Source: an uncultured Dorea sp. (lineage in GTDB: Bacteria > Bacillota > Clostridia > Lachnospirales > Lachnospiraceae). From it: a DNA stretch of 64,000 nucleotides. The notes beneath the pieces are model-generated. The model did not search any database. It was not told the origin of the DNA and saw nothing but the letters and a program-made list of their open reading frames with translations. This document shows positions 1 through 8,718 of the stretch, one piece after another. Positions within the stretch are counted from its first letter, which is position 1. Each line of letters begins with the position of its first letter. A program made the position numbers and the translations under genes. The stretch is taken from assembly GCA_910580235.1 (NCBI GenBank), contig CAJTVU010000009.1:22359-86358 (forward strand), given 5' to 3'.

Positions 1-704
1 TGTACCTCTTCTTCTATATAGGGATCCGAAACCGGCCTGCCAGTATAGATCTCCCCCTCTGCGCCCGCAAGGATGACGCCGTTGTTTAAATACTCCGCCT
101 GATAGATCGGGCTTATGAAATCTTCTTCAAACACTTCTAATTTCATAACTCCGATCGCTCTCGACGACGTATTGGCATCCAACAGCGTCCTTGCCGCATA
201 GATACTCTCTTCCCCATAGCTCCAGCGGGTCTTATATGTCTTCTCCTGCTCTTTATAGAACTGCTCTTCCCCGCTTTCGCCTACTGGCTTAAGGAAACTT
301 CCGATAGCATGCTCTACATATGGAGAGTAGATCTCGATTGCTTTTATATTGTCGTCGCTCGTTATAAAATACCAGAACGTCGGCTCTACAGAGCTGTTCA
401 GCTCCTGTGCCAGCGCACTGGCATTTCCTGCGCCCGTCTCCAGCTTTTCACGGAAGCTTACATTATAAGACAGATATTTGATATTATCATTCTCTCTCTG
501 GATGTTACGTTCCATGCTATGTACAATGGAAGACATATTCCCTTCCATCGTGCTTCTCGTCTGCTCCAGAAGGCTCCTTTTGGAAATATAATAAGAGTAC
601 ACCCCCAGTATCAATATAGGCAGCAGGACTAAGATCAGATAGCTGATGACTAATTTCTTCCTTATCGTGGCAGTTCCATAATACCAATCCCAAATCTTCC
701 TCAT
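1..704 (-). CDS. Sensor histidine kinase, N-terminal part (YesM-like, cut by window edge)
   Basis: The start codon overlaps the stop of the following response regulator gene in an ATGA arrangement, so the two are translationally coupled. The visible 234 codons give a short basic cytoplasmic start (MRKIWDWYYGTATIRKK), one membrane segment at about residues 17-38 and then an extracytoplasmic sensor region of the dCache type seen in YesM-family kinases. The second membrane helix, HAMP, His-kinase and ATPase parts lie outside the window. The family senses extracellular cues, often sugars, and phosphorylates a YesN-type regulator. The assignment rests on the architecture and on the partner; the ligand cannot be told. 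Confidence 0.85.
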   Translation of the reverse strand, partial: MRKIWDWYYGTATIRKKLVISYLILVLLPILILGVYSYYISKRSLLEQTRSTMEGNMSSIVHSMERNIQRENDNIKYLSYNVSFREKLETGAGNASALAQELNSSVEPTFWYFITSDDNIKAIEIYSPYVEHAIGSFLKPVGESGEEQFYKEQEKTYKTRWSYGEESIYAARTLLDANTSSRAIGVMKLEVFEEDFISPIYQAEYLNNGVILAGAEGEIYTGRPVSDPYIEEEV

Positions 705-2212
705 ACGTTTTCCCTGTACTGTTTCGGTGTTACACCGTAATAATTTTTAAACAATCTGTTGAAGTAAGACTGGTTCTCATAACCACAGGCGCGCCCTATC
801 TGGACAATCTTTAGATTCCCCTCCTCCAACAGCTGCTTTGCCTTCTGCATCTTTATGTCTGTAATGTATTTTACCAGAGTCTGATCCGTCTCTTTCTTAA
901 ATATGTAGCTGACGTATGCCGGAGCAAGATTCACCTTGTCCGCAACATAATTCAGGCTGATGTCTTTCATGTATTCCTTTTCCACCAAGTTCTTAATACT
1001 CTGTACGATCCTTGGCTCATCCACTTTCTCCTGTTCCAGAGAATCCAGCATAAAGTCCAGGATCCTGTCATATTCCTGCAGCATCGTCCTTAGATCGTTC
1101 TCCTGGAAGAGCGCTTCCGCTGAAATAAGCACCTTCTCAAACGACGTACCCACGGTGATATCATAAACTGCCTTAACAACAGAATACAAAAGATTCTGAA
1201 TATACAGCCTGCTCACTTTCTCAAGGGAACAGATACAGCCTACAAACTGTTCGTTCTGCGCCCGGATCAGCTCCACATTCTTTGACTCGATCGCCGCCGT
1301 CAGCTGCCGTCGGATTCTTTCTACATCTGTAGCATAATATTCCGTCTTATTATAATAATCCGCCACTGCTATAATCTCATCGCCATATCCAAGCACTTCT
1401 GAGTGTATATCGTTCATCCGCCTTAGCTGCTCGATCAGCCCCTCTATTGTGCTGATCTGCGAAGAAAGCAAGATCAGGCACTCATCTCCGTCCTGGAGCT
1501 TTATATCCCGCAGCAGCTTCTTAAGCTGGCTTTCCAACGACTTGCCACTTCTATAGGGCATCATGAGGAACGCCTTATTCGGGTATATCCCAATGTATTC
1601 TGTCTCGCTTCCAAGATACATTTTCACAAAATGCAGGAAGTCGTTCTCCCGCCTTTCAAAATAATTCCCCATAAACTCTATATCTAAAAACCCATATGCC
1701 GTGTTCGCCGCCGGGAAAAGGATCTCACATAAGCGCTCTTCCTCTTTTTCATCAGCTCTGGCGCTCGTAAACAACTTATAGAGCAGGTTCTTCCTGTTCT
1801 GCCTGTCGTCCTGCTGCCTCTTCTCATGCAGCTCTTTTGTCTTATTGACGGAATCGATCACGTCGTCCATGAGCCTGCGGAATTCGTCGATCTCAATCGG
1901 CTTTAGCAAGTAGCTGACCGCATTTGCCTCAAGCGCCTGCTTCGCATACTCAAACTCTCCATATGCGCTGAAGATAATGATCTTAATATGGGGCTGCAGC
2001 TCATTTACTTCTTTTGCCAAATCCAGCCCATTCATTACAGGCATCTTTACATCTGTAAATAATATGTCTATCTCATGGCTGCGTATATATTTGGACGCCT
2101 CAGCCCCATTGGACGCCTGCACGGCCTCTACGGGATATCCATATTTTTCAAGTAAATAGGCTATCCCTTCCCTCTCTTCTCGCTCGTCGTCAACTATCAA
2201 TACCTTAATCAT
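701..2212 (-). CDS. AraC-type response regulator (YesN-like)
   Basis: A 503-residue two-component regulator. Residues 1-120 form a receiver domain with the acidic pair DD at 8-9, the phospho-acceptor Asp54 in LFTDVKMP and the conserved Lys104 in YLLKPIE. The middle (about 130-390) is the poorly conserved linker of YesN proteins. The last 100 residues are an AraC helix-turn-helix pair ending in the typical GYENQSYFNRLFKNYYGVTPKQYR pattern (positions about 470-500). It is the first gene of a pair with the downstream kinase. Such pairs usually control a neighbouring sugar ABC transporter, but none is in view, so the target is unknown. Confidence 0.93.
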   Translation of the reverse strand: MIKVLIVDDEREEREGIAYLLEKYGYPVEAVQASNGAEASKYIRSHEIDILFTDVKMPVMNGLDLAKEVNELQPHIKIIIFSAYGEFEYAKQALEANAVSYLLKPIEIDEFRRLMDDVIDSVNKTKELHEKRQQDDRQNRKNLLYKLFTSARADEKEEERLCEILFPAANTAYGFLDIEFMGNYFERRENDFLHFVKMYLGSETEYIGIYPNKAFLMMPYRSGKSLESQLKKLLRDIKLQDGDECLILLSSQISTIEGLIEQLRRMNDIHSEVLGYGDEIIAVADYYNKTEYYATDVERIRRQLTAAIESKNVELIRAQNEQFVGCICSLEKVSRLYIQNLLYSVVKAVYDITVGTSFEKVLISAEALFQENDLRTMLQEYDRILDFMLDSLEQEKVDEPRIVQSIKNLVEKEYMKDISLNYVADKVNLAPAYVSYIFKKETDQTLVKYITDIKMQKAKQLLEEGNLKIVQIGRACGYENQSYFNRLFKNYYGVTPKQYRENV

Positions 2213-2482
2213 CTGTACTCTCCATAAATTTATCTGGCATATCCATATTTTGTCATACTGGAATTTTATTTTCTGTTCTTCACTTTCTTTACAGTTGAAA
2301 ATGCCAAAACAGGAAGTAAAAGCAAATCAATCCCCCATAATAATCATGAAAAACAATTCATCTCTCTAAACATTATAACACCTGCTTCTTTTAAAATCAC
2401 TTACAACATTGTTTGAATAAATCTCCTCCAATCGGAAGATGCTATCACAAGAATAAAGAATAATAAGAAGGAGGGGGAGCCC

Positions 2483-3076
2483 ATGCAGGCTAGCCTGATA
2501 TCCTATATACTTTCTATAAAAGACGCCCGGCTCCGTCTACAGCTCCGCCTTGCACTCCAGTGCGCTCCTCTTCTCAAAGGCTTGAAAGCCTCCTCCCTTC
2601 TTCCTATTAATGCATCTGAAAAAGAAGAGCTGGAATCTGTCCTTGCTGGAACGGACATTAGCTATCTCATCTTAAATGGCGGTCAAAAAAGGATGCTGCT
2701 GTTCCTCTACACGCCAGAGGGACTGGGCTCCCTGCTTCAAAAAAAGGAAGCCCGCGGCTTCCTGGATAAGAACGGTTATAGAGGGAAAGACCTGGGCTCG
2801 TCCCTCCGGCAGCTTTCCTTTAAAATGCGCCGGTATGTCGAAGGCTGCTGTCAGTTCCCCCACGAGATCGGCGTCTTCCTCGGCTACCCTGTAAGAGACG
2901 TGGAAGCCTTTATTGTGCAGAAAGGCAAGAACTGCCTGCTAAACGGCTACTGGAAAGTATATCACAGCCCGGCGCAGGCACAGCTCACCTTCCATGCCTA
3001 TGATCGGGCAAAGGTGAGCGCGGTAAATGAGCTTCTGGCTGGAAGGACATTAGAAGAGATTATCCAGAACGTGTAA
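2483..3076 (+). CDS. DUF3793 family protein
   Basis: A 197-residue soluble protein. It carries the DUF3793 hallmarks: a Cys pair near a FPHEIGVFLGYP motif (about residues 124-136), then VRDVEAFI and a GYWKVYHSP motif near 155. A strong GGAGGGGG ribosome site precedes the ATG. The family is widespread in Clostridia, and in some genomes it lies beside iron or flavodoxin genes, but no activity is established. The gene converges on the next one and their 3' ends overlap by 17 bases. Confidence 0.9.
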   Translation: MQASLISYILSIKDARLRLQLRLALQCAPLLKGLKASSLLPINASEKEELESVLAGTDISYLILNGGQKRMLLFLYTPEGLGSLLQKKEARGFLDKNGYRGKDLGSSLRQLSFKMRRYVEGCCQFPHEIGVFLGYPVRDVEAFIVQKGKNCLLNGYWKVYHSPAQAQLTFHAYDRAKVSAVNELLAGRTLEEIIQNV

Positions 3077-3824
3077 ACTGCTTTTCTAACAATTTCAAAA
3101 ACCTCTTGTCATTCATCTGCTCGTTTGTAATATAACTGCCATCTAAAAATAATGCATAAGTTGTAATCGGTGTCGGAGCATTTTGTGCGTCTTCTTTGTT
3201 CTGTAGATGAATTGCTCTAAATTTTATAGATCTCTCCTTTGCAATGCTTTCAATGACAGGAACATATTTTGCATTAAACGGACACTGGCTGGTATAATAC
3301 AAGACATATCCCATCTCGTCAATATGAGGATGTTTTGCACATTCTTTGAATTTTGGCAATAAAGCATCCTCAGTAAAAGGTAAATGCCATAGCTGGATGC
3401 CATTATCCGCCTCATCACTAACGGTGAAGCCTTTGTACTTCAGGAATTTCGGATCGGCCAGAAATGGCTTCTTCTTTGCCGCACATAATATGCATAGCCC
3501 TTTTCTTCCTTTGTTCTTGCTGTCTTCAATGCAAGTATCCAGCAGCTCTGTCGAATAGCCATGCCCTTTGAGAGAGCCGGCCACCCATAAGCAGTCAATA
3601 TACATATAATCATCTGCGACAATGGGATTCCATGCATTTTCAGCAGGTATATATTCAATAAAGCACTTTCCTCGCTGCTCACTTTTTAAGAAAACTAAGC
3701 CATCAGCAAAACGTTCTTTTAGCCAGGCTTTCTTTGACGACACCTGAATATCATTATTGTTTGAAATCGCGCAACATATGTGCTCTTTTTCTATATTCTC
3801 GTTTGTCACTCTAATATATTTCAT
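3060..3824 (-). CDS. GNAT acetyltransferase with YoaP-type C-terminal domain
   Basis: I chose the ATG at 3824 because it has a perfect GGAGG site seven bases upstream; the longer open frame has none. The product (254 residues) has an N-terminal GNAT acyl-CoA binding fold, with the YIDCLWVAGSLKGHGYSTEL stretch forming the beta4-P-loop region. The C-terminal half resembles the YoaP domain and contains YYTSQCPFNAKYVP, a thioredoxin-like strand with a single Cys. The substrate is unknown. The family is common in anaerobes. The gene stands alone, convergent with the DUF3793 gene. Confidence 0.85.
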   Translation of the reverse strand: MKYIRVTNENIEKEHICCAISNNNDIQVSSKKAWLKERFADGLVFLKSEQRGKCFIEYIPAENAWNPIVADDYMYIDCLWVAGSLKGHGYSTELLDTCIEDSKNKGRKGLCILCAAKKKPFLADPKFLKYKGFTVSDEADNGIQLWHLPFTEDALLPKFKECAKHPHIDEMGYVLYYTSQCPFNAKYVPVIESIAKERSIKFRAIHLQNKEDAQNAPTPITTYALFLDGSYITNEQMNDKRFLKLLEKQFTRSG

Positions 3825-3967
3825 AAAGATACCTCCGTTATTATTTCTATCATACCAGAAAATCCAAATCATTTCATTACAAATCCAGAGCATTTGATGC
3901 TCATATTGTCGGCTCCACCTGTATTTGATATTATAATAAGATGCAGAATAAGAATATGGTGGTGAAA

Positions 3968-4681
3968 ATGATTAAATTTGCGATTTGTGATGATGAATCT
4001 TTTGTGGTAGAAGAGCTTTCCCAATATATTTCGAAATATATGGAGAATGTGCAGGCTCCTGCTTATGAGGTGAAATGTTATTCCAGCGGACGATCGCTTT
4101 TGGAAAGCGGCCGCGGCTTTGACGTCATATTCCTTGACATCCAGATGGAACAGCCTGACGGTATGGAGACGGCAAGGATATTACGCCAGCAGGATAACCA
4201 CAGCCTGCTGATCTTCATAACGGCTCTAAAAGAATATGTATTTGACTCGTTCGAAGTCCAGGCATATGACTATCTGCTGAAGCCGATCGGCTATGCGCGC
4301 CTCAAGCGCACGTTAGACCGGGCTATCACGACGCTTAAGGCACAGACATCACAGCGCATTGTCGTCCAGCGGGGAGCTGCTTATGAAGTGATCCCGCTCT
4401 CTGAGATCTTGTACTGCGAAGTGCAGGGACGGAAGATTTATATTCACAAAAAGGACGGAAAAGTTACAGATTATTATGACAAGCTAAATAACTTTGAGCA
4501 GCACGTAGACAGCCGCTTTTTCAAATGCCACAGAAGCTATCTTGTAAATCTTGATTATGTTCGGGGCATACGTGAAGGCCAGGCCATCCTGCCTGGAGAT
4601 AATGCGATCCCCGTCTCCAGATTGCGGGAAAGAGAGCTGTCAGAGGCTCTTTTACGATATATGAAAGAAAAAGGATATTAA
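3968..4681 (+). CDS. LytTR-type response regulator (AgrA/ComE class)
   Basis: A 237-residue regulator. The receiver domain has acidic residues at 8-9, phospho-acceptor Asp57 in FLDIQM and Lys105 in YLLKPIG. From about residue 135 a LytTR DNA-binding domain follows (EVQGRKIYIH, FFKCHRSYLVNLDYV). The chosen start has a GGTGGTG site; an upstream in-frame ATG would add nine residues. The kinase gene begins one base after the stop, so the two form an operon. Such pairs usually respond to peptides or to cell-envelope state. No pheromone or export gene is visible next to it. Confidence 0.93.
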   Translation: MIKFAICDDESFVVEELSQYISKYMENVQAPAYEVKCYSSGRSLLESGRGFDVIFLDIQMEQPDGMETARILRQQDNHSLLIFITALKEYVFDSFEVQAYDYLLKPIGYARLKRTLDRAITTLKAQTSQRIVVQRGAAYEVIPLSEILYCEVQGRKIYIHKKDGKVTDYYDKLNNFEQHVDSRFFKCHRSYLVNLDYVRGIREGQAILPGDNAIPVSRLRERELSEALLRYMKEKGY

Positions 4682-4682
4682 T

Positions 4683-5957
4683 ATGGATTATTTCAGTATA
4701 TTTTTTAATAGCTTCATCTTGATCGTCCAAAGCTTTATGCACCTTATTTTTATAGGCCGGATGTTTGGAAGGAAATACGGGATAAGATATTTTATCCTGT
4801 ACCCTCTTTCCCTCTTCGCTTTGGAATTTGCCGCGGTAAAAAATAATAGCGTCGGCGCTGTAGCGATCGCAATACAGCTGATTATCCTATGCCTGTTAAG
4901 CCGTATAGCGTTAAGAGCCCGGTACTGTGTGTCTTTTCTTGCCGCCACTCTTGCAATTTATATATCGCAGCTTTCATTTGGAATGGTCAGCTCCATAGAG
5001 GCGGTCATATTCCCACATTTTGTCGGGAAGCCTCTGCTGTATGTATTGCTCATTGCCGCAACAATAGCGGCTTTTGGGATCTGCGGCTGTTGCTATGCCT
5101 TTGTATTAAAAAACCTGTCGTTCAAAGGAAATGCCCAGACGCCCTATATTGGCCTCTTACTTCTGCCGGGGCTGTTCTTCTTTGTTGCAGAATTATATAT
5201 CCTCCATATGTCCTATAGCCGTCTGCCTGTGACGCTTTCTCTGGCTGAGACAGGAAAGCACGCCGGTCTCTTGCTCATACAGGGGCTGGGATTGATGGCT
5301 CTGCTCTGCACTTTGTACGCATACCGGCGTATCTGCTCAGGATTTGAGGCTCAGTCGGCGTTAGCCGCTCTTACTCAGGCGGCCGAAGCGCAAAGGACAT
5401 ATATTTCCGAGGCGCAGACGCGCTATGAACAGACAAAAGCGTTCCGACATGATATTAAAAACCATCTCTCGGTATTAGATGGGCTGTTGGACAGAGGGCA
5501 GATAGAAGAGAGCCGCTCTTATCTGGGTAAATTAAAAGCCGCGTCCGCCTCTTTATCTTTTCCCTGTCAGACTGGAAATCCAGTGGTGGATATCCTGCTT
5601 GGCGAAAAAATGGGGATCGCACAGGCGGGCGGGATTCATGTAGAAGCATCCGTGATCCTGCCAGGAGCCTGCGGTATTGACGATTTTGACCTTTGTGTTG
5701 TTTTTGCAAACGCGTTAGACAACGCGATAAACGCATGCCAGTCTTTTGAGGGAGAAAGGTCGATCTGTATCAGCGGACAGCGACAGGGAGATTTCTATAT
5801 GCTGGAATTTCGCAACAGCTGCCCAGCAGAAGCTTCGGCCAAGATAGGGACCGGACTTTCTAACATTAAGGCCGTGGCTGAGAAATACCAGGGCGCGATG
5901 CTACTGGAAAAAGATGCATCCAGCTTTTGCCTGAACGTACTTCTTAACATTTCATGA
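4683..5957 (+). CDS. GHKL sensor histidine kinase (AgrC-like), 3' end altered by an insertion
   Basis: A 424-residue kinase. Residues 1-200 hold six or so membrane segments. A linker helix (about 215-255) precedes the phospho-acceptor motif FRHDIKNHLSVLDGL. A GHKL ATPase domain follows with the N-box NALDNAINAC and GTGLSNIKAVAEKY. It partners the upstream LytTR regulator. The stop codon TGA is created at the junction with a 310-bp inverted-repeat element. Removing that element together with one target copy lets the frame continue for 11 more codons (LQSDDSSAQTH). The catalytic domain is intact, so the kinase is probably functional. Confidence 0.92.
   Translation: MDYFSIFFNSFILIVQSFMHLIFIGRMFGRKYGIRYFILYPLSLFALEFAAVKNNSVGAVAIAIQLIILCLLSRIALRARYCVSFLAATLAIYISQLSFGMVSSIEAVIFPHFVGKPLLYVLLIAATIAAFGICGCCYAFVLKNLSFKGNAQTPYIGLLLLPGLFFFVAELYILHMSYSRLPVTLSLAETGKHAGLLLIQGLGLMALLCTLYAYRRICSGFEAQSALAALTQAAEAQRTYISEAQTRYEQTKAFRHDIKNHLSVLDGLLDRGQIEESRSYLGKLKAASASLSFPCQTGNPVVDILLGEKMGIAQAGGIHVEASVILPGACGIDDFDLCVVFANALDNAINACQSFEGERSICISGQRQGDFYMLEFRNSCPAEASAKIGTGLSNIKAVAEKYQGAMLLEKDASSFCLNVLLNIS
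5949..5955. repeat. Target-site duplication, left copy
   Basis: ATTTCAT lies immediately before the inverted-repeat element and recurs immediately after it at 6266-6272. The exact fit to both ends of the element is what marks it as an insertion. Confidence 0.75.
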
Positions 5958-6265
5958 TGTTGGAGCCAAAACAGGCTTTTTTAATAATGCCTGACAAATG
6001 GCACAAATTGTATTCTTCTTTGTTCCCGGTTACGAGCCCAAGAGCCTCTAAATATTCTGTCAAAAGACTATGAATGTGGACGTAACCGCCCTCTATGCGC
6101 CGTCCATGGCTCAGATCGGGCTTCCGTCGGCGTCCATGCCGCCGGATTACTGAAGATCAGACAGAACATTAAGATGCTCTAAGGTTCTCCACAGTCACAA
6201 ACCAAAATACAATTTGTGCGATTTACCGATGCCCGTATTGAAAAGTCTGTTCTGACTCCAACATC
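5956..6265. mobile_element. MITE-like inverted-repeat element with 7-bp target duplication
   Basis: A 310-bp element without a gene. Its ends are GATGTTGGAG and CTCCAACATC, and imperfect inverted similarity reaches about 65 bases inward, including GCACAAATTGTATT on each side. It is bracketed exactly by the direct repeat ATTTCAT (5949-5955 and 6266-6272). The centre (about 6049-6200) is related to a second sequence at 46263-46424. No transposase is encoded, so it would need one in trans. It sits at the end of the GHKL kinase gene and provides its present stop codon. Confidence 0.8.
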
Positions 6266-6352
6266 ATTTCATTACAGTCAGACGACAGTTCAGCGCAAAC
6301 CCATTGATTATTGGAAGGAACACATTTATCCTTAAGAGCAGGAGGTGATCTT

Positions 6353-6667
6353 ATGAATATTTCTTCTGTCAGCCAGAATTATTCTCCAGGCCAGCCGACG
6401 TCCGGACAGAATGCTGGCGCCGACGCAAAGATCCGGTCGTTGGAGCAAGAGCTGCAAAAGCTGGAATCTGAAAAGCAGAAAGCCGTCCGAAATAAGGACG
6501 ATGAAAAAAAAGAAAAACTGGAAAAGCAGATCCAGGAGATCCGAAAGCAGATCCAGCAGCTGAAACGGCAAGAAAATAAAAAATCACAAAAAGCTGAGCC
6601 AGATGCCCCGCCGCAGGAAGGTGAAAAACTGTCCGATGCCGGACAGCATATAGACGCCCTTGTATAA
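6353..6667 (+). CDS. FlxA-like coiled-coil protein
   Basis: A 104-residue protein that starts at the ATG behind a full GGAGGTGATC site. The open frame extends upstream, but without a ribosome site. The N-terminus is Ser/Gln rich. Residues 20-75 are a heptad-rich, highly charged coiled coil (KIRSLEQELQKLESEKQ and repeats of EKLEKQIQEIRKQIQQLK). The tail is polar. This matches the FlxA-like family, which is common and uncharacterised in Clostridia. It has no signal peptide or membrane segment. It is probably transcribed alone, ending at the hairpin that follows. Confidence 0.75.
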   Translation: MNISSVSQNYSPGQPTSGQNAGADAKIRSLEQELQKLESEKQKAVRNKDDEKKEKLEKQIQEIRKQIQQLKRQENKKSQKAEPDAPPQEGEKLSDAGQHIDALV

Positions 6668-6678
6668 CAGAGCCGTGT

Positions 6679-6722
6679 GCAAGAGGGCTTGCAAAGGCCG
6701 TACAGCCTGCAAGCCCTCTTGC
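6679..6722. terminator. Bidirectional terminator hairpin
   Basis: A near-perfect 15-bp stem (GCAAGAGGGCTTGCA and its complement) with a 14-base loop lies between two convergent genes. T-rich sequence on both sides is weak. Confidence 0.65.
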
Positions 6723-6738
6723 TATATCAGGAAGCTGT

Positions 6739-7362
6739 TTATCCCACATTATTAATCTCTTTTTGAAGATTCGCCAGAAATCTGCCCGCATGAGCGCCAT
6801 CCATCTGTGTATGATGGAATTGGAAAGAAATCGTTAAATAATACCTGAACCATTTCTTTTTGTACCTTCCCCAAATGATGAACGGGTTATTAAAAATGCC
6901 ACTGTTCATACCTACAGCGCCGTCAATTTCTGTATCTACGATCGCCGATGTGCCGATTACCATACTGTCGTCTGATAAATCTCTATCCTGACAGCTTTTC
7001 GCGACCTGAGAAGTATATTTTAAATATTGTTTATTGTATACATCCAGATCTTCCACATATAAAATGTCACAAGAGCTGACTTCCCCATTTTTATTCTTCA
7101 CGATCGTATTAACTGCGATCGTATCATATTGTATAAGCTTCTCGCCAACAGGAAGTATGTAGAACTCTCTTACGCTCACGGCTGCCTTTCCAATACAATA
7201 ATCCAGGAGCATATTGAACTTCATATGCCTTCTTTTGCTGATTTTAATCAGATTTGTTACATCCAGAGCCTTAAAAAAAGTCACCATCGGATTAGGGGCT
7301 CCCATCCAAAGCTCATATGCCGCGGCTCTTGTCGTGTCTTCCGGTCGGATCTCTTTTCCCAT
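6739..7362 (-). CDS. CatA-type chloramphenicol acetyltransferase family protein
   Basis: A 207-residue trimeric acyltransferase-type protein. The family active-site motif HHxxxDG is present as HHTQMDG at about residues 183-189, in the usual place near the C-terminus, and the F.FHHT context of the substrate pocket is kept. CatA enzymes transfer acetyl from acetyl-CoA to the 3-hydroxyl of chloramphenicol. Many members of this size in gut Clostridia are distant relatives whose drug activity has not been shown, so resistance is only a possibility. It stands at the start of the accessory region. Confidence 0.85.
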   Translation of the reverse strand: MGKEIRPEDTTRAAAYELWMGAPNPMVTFFKALDVTNLIKISKRRHMKFNMLLDYCIGKAAVSVREFYILPVGEKLIQYDTIAVNTIVKNKNGEVSSCDILYVEDLDVYNKQYLKYTSQVAKSCQDRDLSDDSMVIGTSAIVDTEIDGAVGMNSGIFNNPFIIWGRYKKKWFRYYLTISFQFHHTQMDGAHAGRFLANLQKEINNVG

Positions 7363-7402
7363 TATATCCCTCCATCATTTTCAGGCTAGCCAATTTCAAA
7401 AT

Positions 7403-7585
7403 TTATCTATTTACGATCGGAGAAATAACCAGCTTTCCATCCCTGTCTAACAGCGGTGTCATTCCTCCAGCATGTCCGCTTGCATGAAACACATAATTCA
7501 CACCCGTTTCCTTATCCACCCAGATTTCCATAGTATTCACTACTCCCTGTGAATAAATGTTCTCAAATCTTTCATCCTTAGCCAT
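7403..7585 (-). CDS. DUF6440 family protein
   Basis: A 60-residue protein. The ATG at 7585 follows a GGAGGTAAG site; an upstream in-frame ATG overlaps that site and is unlikely. The sequence DERFENIYSQGVVNTMEIWV followed by DKETGVNYVFHASGHAGGMTPLLD fits the small DUF6440 family, predicted to be a beta-rich single domain. Function is unknown. It lies 40 bases downstream of the start of the CatA-like gene, on the same strand, and may be co-transcribed with it. Confidence 0.75.
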   Translation of the reverse strand: MAKDERFENIYSQGVVNTMEIWVDKETGVNYVFHASGHAGGMTPLLDRDGKLVISPIVNR

Positions 7586-7661
7586 TTTTCTTACCTCCAT
7601 AAACCTTGATTTTTCTATTTTTCCAATTACGGGGGGAAAGCAAAATTCTCCAAAGAGGGTT

Positions 7662-8573
7662 TTATGACTGGATATCGAACATGGACATCAGTTTTCTGAA
7701 AGTATCTTGTCCATCCAGACAGGTGTCTGTCAGATAGCCTTTCTCCCATTCCCACTCAGAGAGCCCCCGGTAATAATACATTTTTTTTTCATCCTCAATG
7801 ATAAACGGAATAAGCCCGAAACGCAGGCACTCTTTTAATGCGATCAGCCTGCCGACTCTGCCGTTGCCATCCTGGAATGGATGAATGCGTTCAAACGCGT
7901 AATGGAAGCGAATAATGTCGTGAATCGTGACAACAGTTTTGGCTTCATATTCGGAAAGCAGAGCTTTCATGCGTGGAGCAACCTCTTTCGGCTTTGCAGT
8001 TTCATGGCCGCCGACCACATTGGCTCTTTTCTTGTAATCCCCAACGGCAAACCATGCAAGCGAGGAATCCTTTGTACTTTGCTTCAAAATGTGGTGGAGC
8101 TCTTTGATAATATCCTCGGTAAGCGGTTCTTCCGCCATATCGATACAAAAATCAACGGCCCGAAAATGGTTGACAGTTTCGATAATGTCATCAACAGGGA
8201 TGCCTTCTCCGATATCTATTGTGTTTGTTTCAAAAATCAGCCTGGTCTGATCCTCACTGAGCCTGCTGCCCTCTATGCGATTGGAATTATAGGTCATCCG
8301 TACTTGAAGCTCATGGTACAGGCCTCCCGGCATACGGATGTCTTTTTCATCTCTGAGCATTTGAAGCAAGCTGTTGTCCGAAATGGCCTGGCATAGCTCA
8401 TCTGCAGAACAACCGAAAAAAACAGCCATTTTTTCAAGAACATGATTAGCGATCTTCTCTCCCCGCCCGATCTTTGCTACTGTACGTGAGGAAATACCAA
8501 GCTCCTTAGCCAGTGCAGTTTTTGTCAGACCTTTTTCATTCAGTTTTTGCAGCAGATTGGAATATGAAATCAT
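7662..8573 (-). CDS. Fic family protein with N-terminal HTH domain
   Basis: Residues 1-65 form an XRE-type helix-turn-helix (LTKTALAKELGISSRTVAKIGRG). Residues 95-101 hold the inhibitory helix motif SNRIEGS, matching the (S/T)xxxE(G/N) pattern that blocks ATP binding in class II Fic proteins. The Fic catalytic loop HPFQDGNGRVGR is complete at about 231-242. Fic enzymes transfer AMP or another phosphate group to protein hydroxyls. With its own repressor-like domain and inhibitory helix, this looks like a self-limited, autoregulated Fic protein rather than a two-gene toxin pair. A GTG nine bases upstream is an alternative start. Confidence 0.9.
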   Translation of the reverse strand: MISYSNLLQKLNEKGLTKTALAKELGISSRTVAKIGRGEKIANHVLEKMAVFFGCSADELCQAISDNSLLQMLRDEKDIRMPGGLYHELQVRMTYNSNRIEGSRLSEDQTRLIFETNTIDIGEGIPVDDIIETVNHFRAVDFCIDMAEEPLTEDIIKELHHILKQSTKDSSLAWFAVGDYKKRANVVGGHETAKPKEVAPRMKALLSEYEAKTVVTIHDIIRFHYAFERIHPFQDGNGRVGRLIALKECLRFGLIPFIIEDEKKMYYYRGLSEWEWEKGYLTDTCLDGQDTFRKLMSMFDIQS

Positions 8574-8658
8574 GGTGTCCACCTTCTTCCTTTACTTATT
8601 ATACCCTGGAAATCCAAAAAGTAAAGGTTCCTTTGTAAAAAAGTAAAGAGAAAGACAG

Positions 8659-8695
8659 TCAAACACTCTGAAAATCCTTTAATCCCTGAATCTAT
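8659..8695. repeat. Short dispersed repeat, copy 1 (37 bp)
   Basis: TCAAACACTCTGAAAATCC followed by 18 related bases matches 16102-16139 at about 33 of 37 positions. The two copies lie between genes 7.4 kb apart in the same orientation. A weaker match is at 18872-18907. Confidence 0.6.
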
Positions 8696-8718
8696 ATACA
8701 GGGTAAATCATAACAATT

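Noticed and set aside
6739..7362. Calling the CatA-like protein a chloramphenicol resistance gene.
   Set aside because: The active-site motif is present, but many relatives lack drug activity; the sequence alone does not settle it.
7403..8573. The DUF6440 protein and Fic protein as a toxin-antitoxin pair.
   Set aside because: The Fic protein carries its own inhibitory helix, and the small protein resembles no known antitoxin and is separated by a gap.
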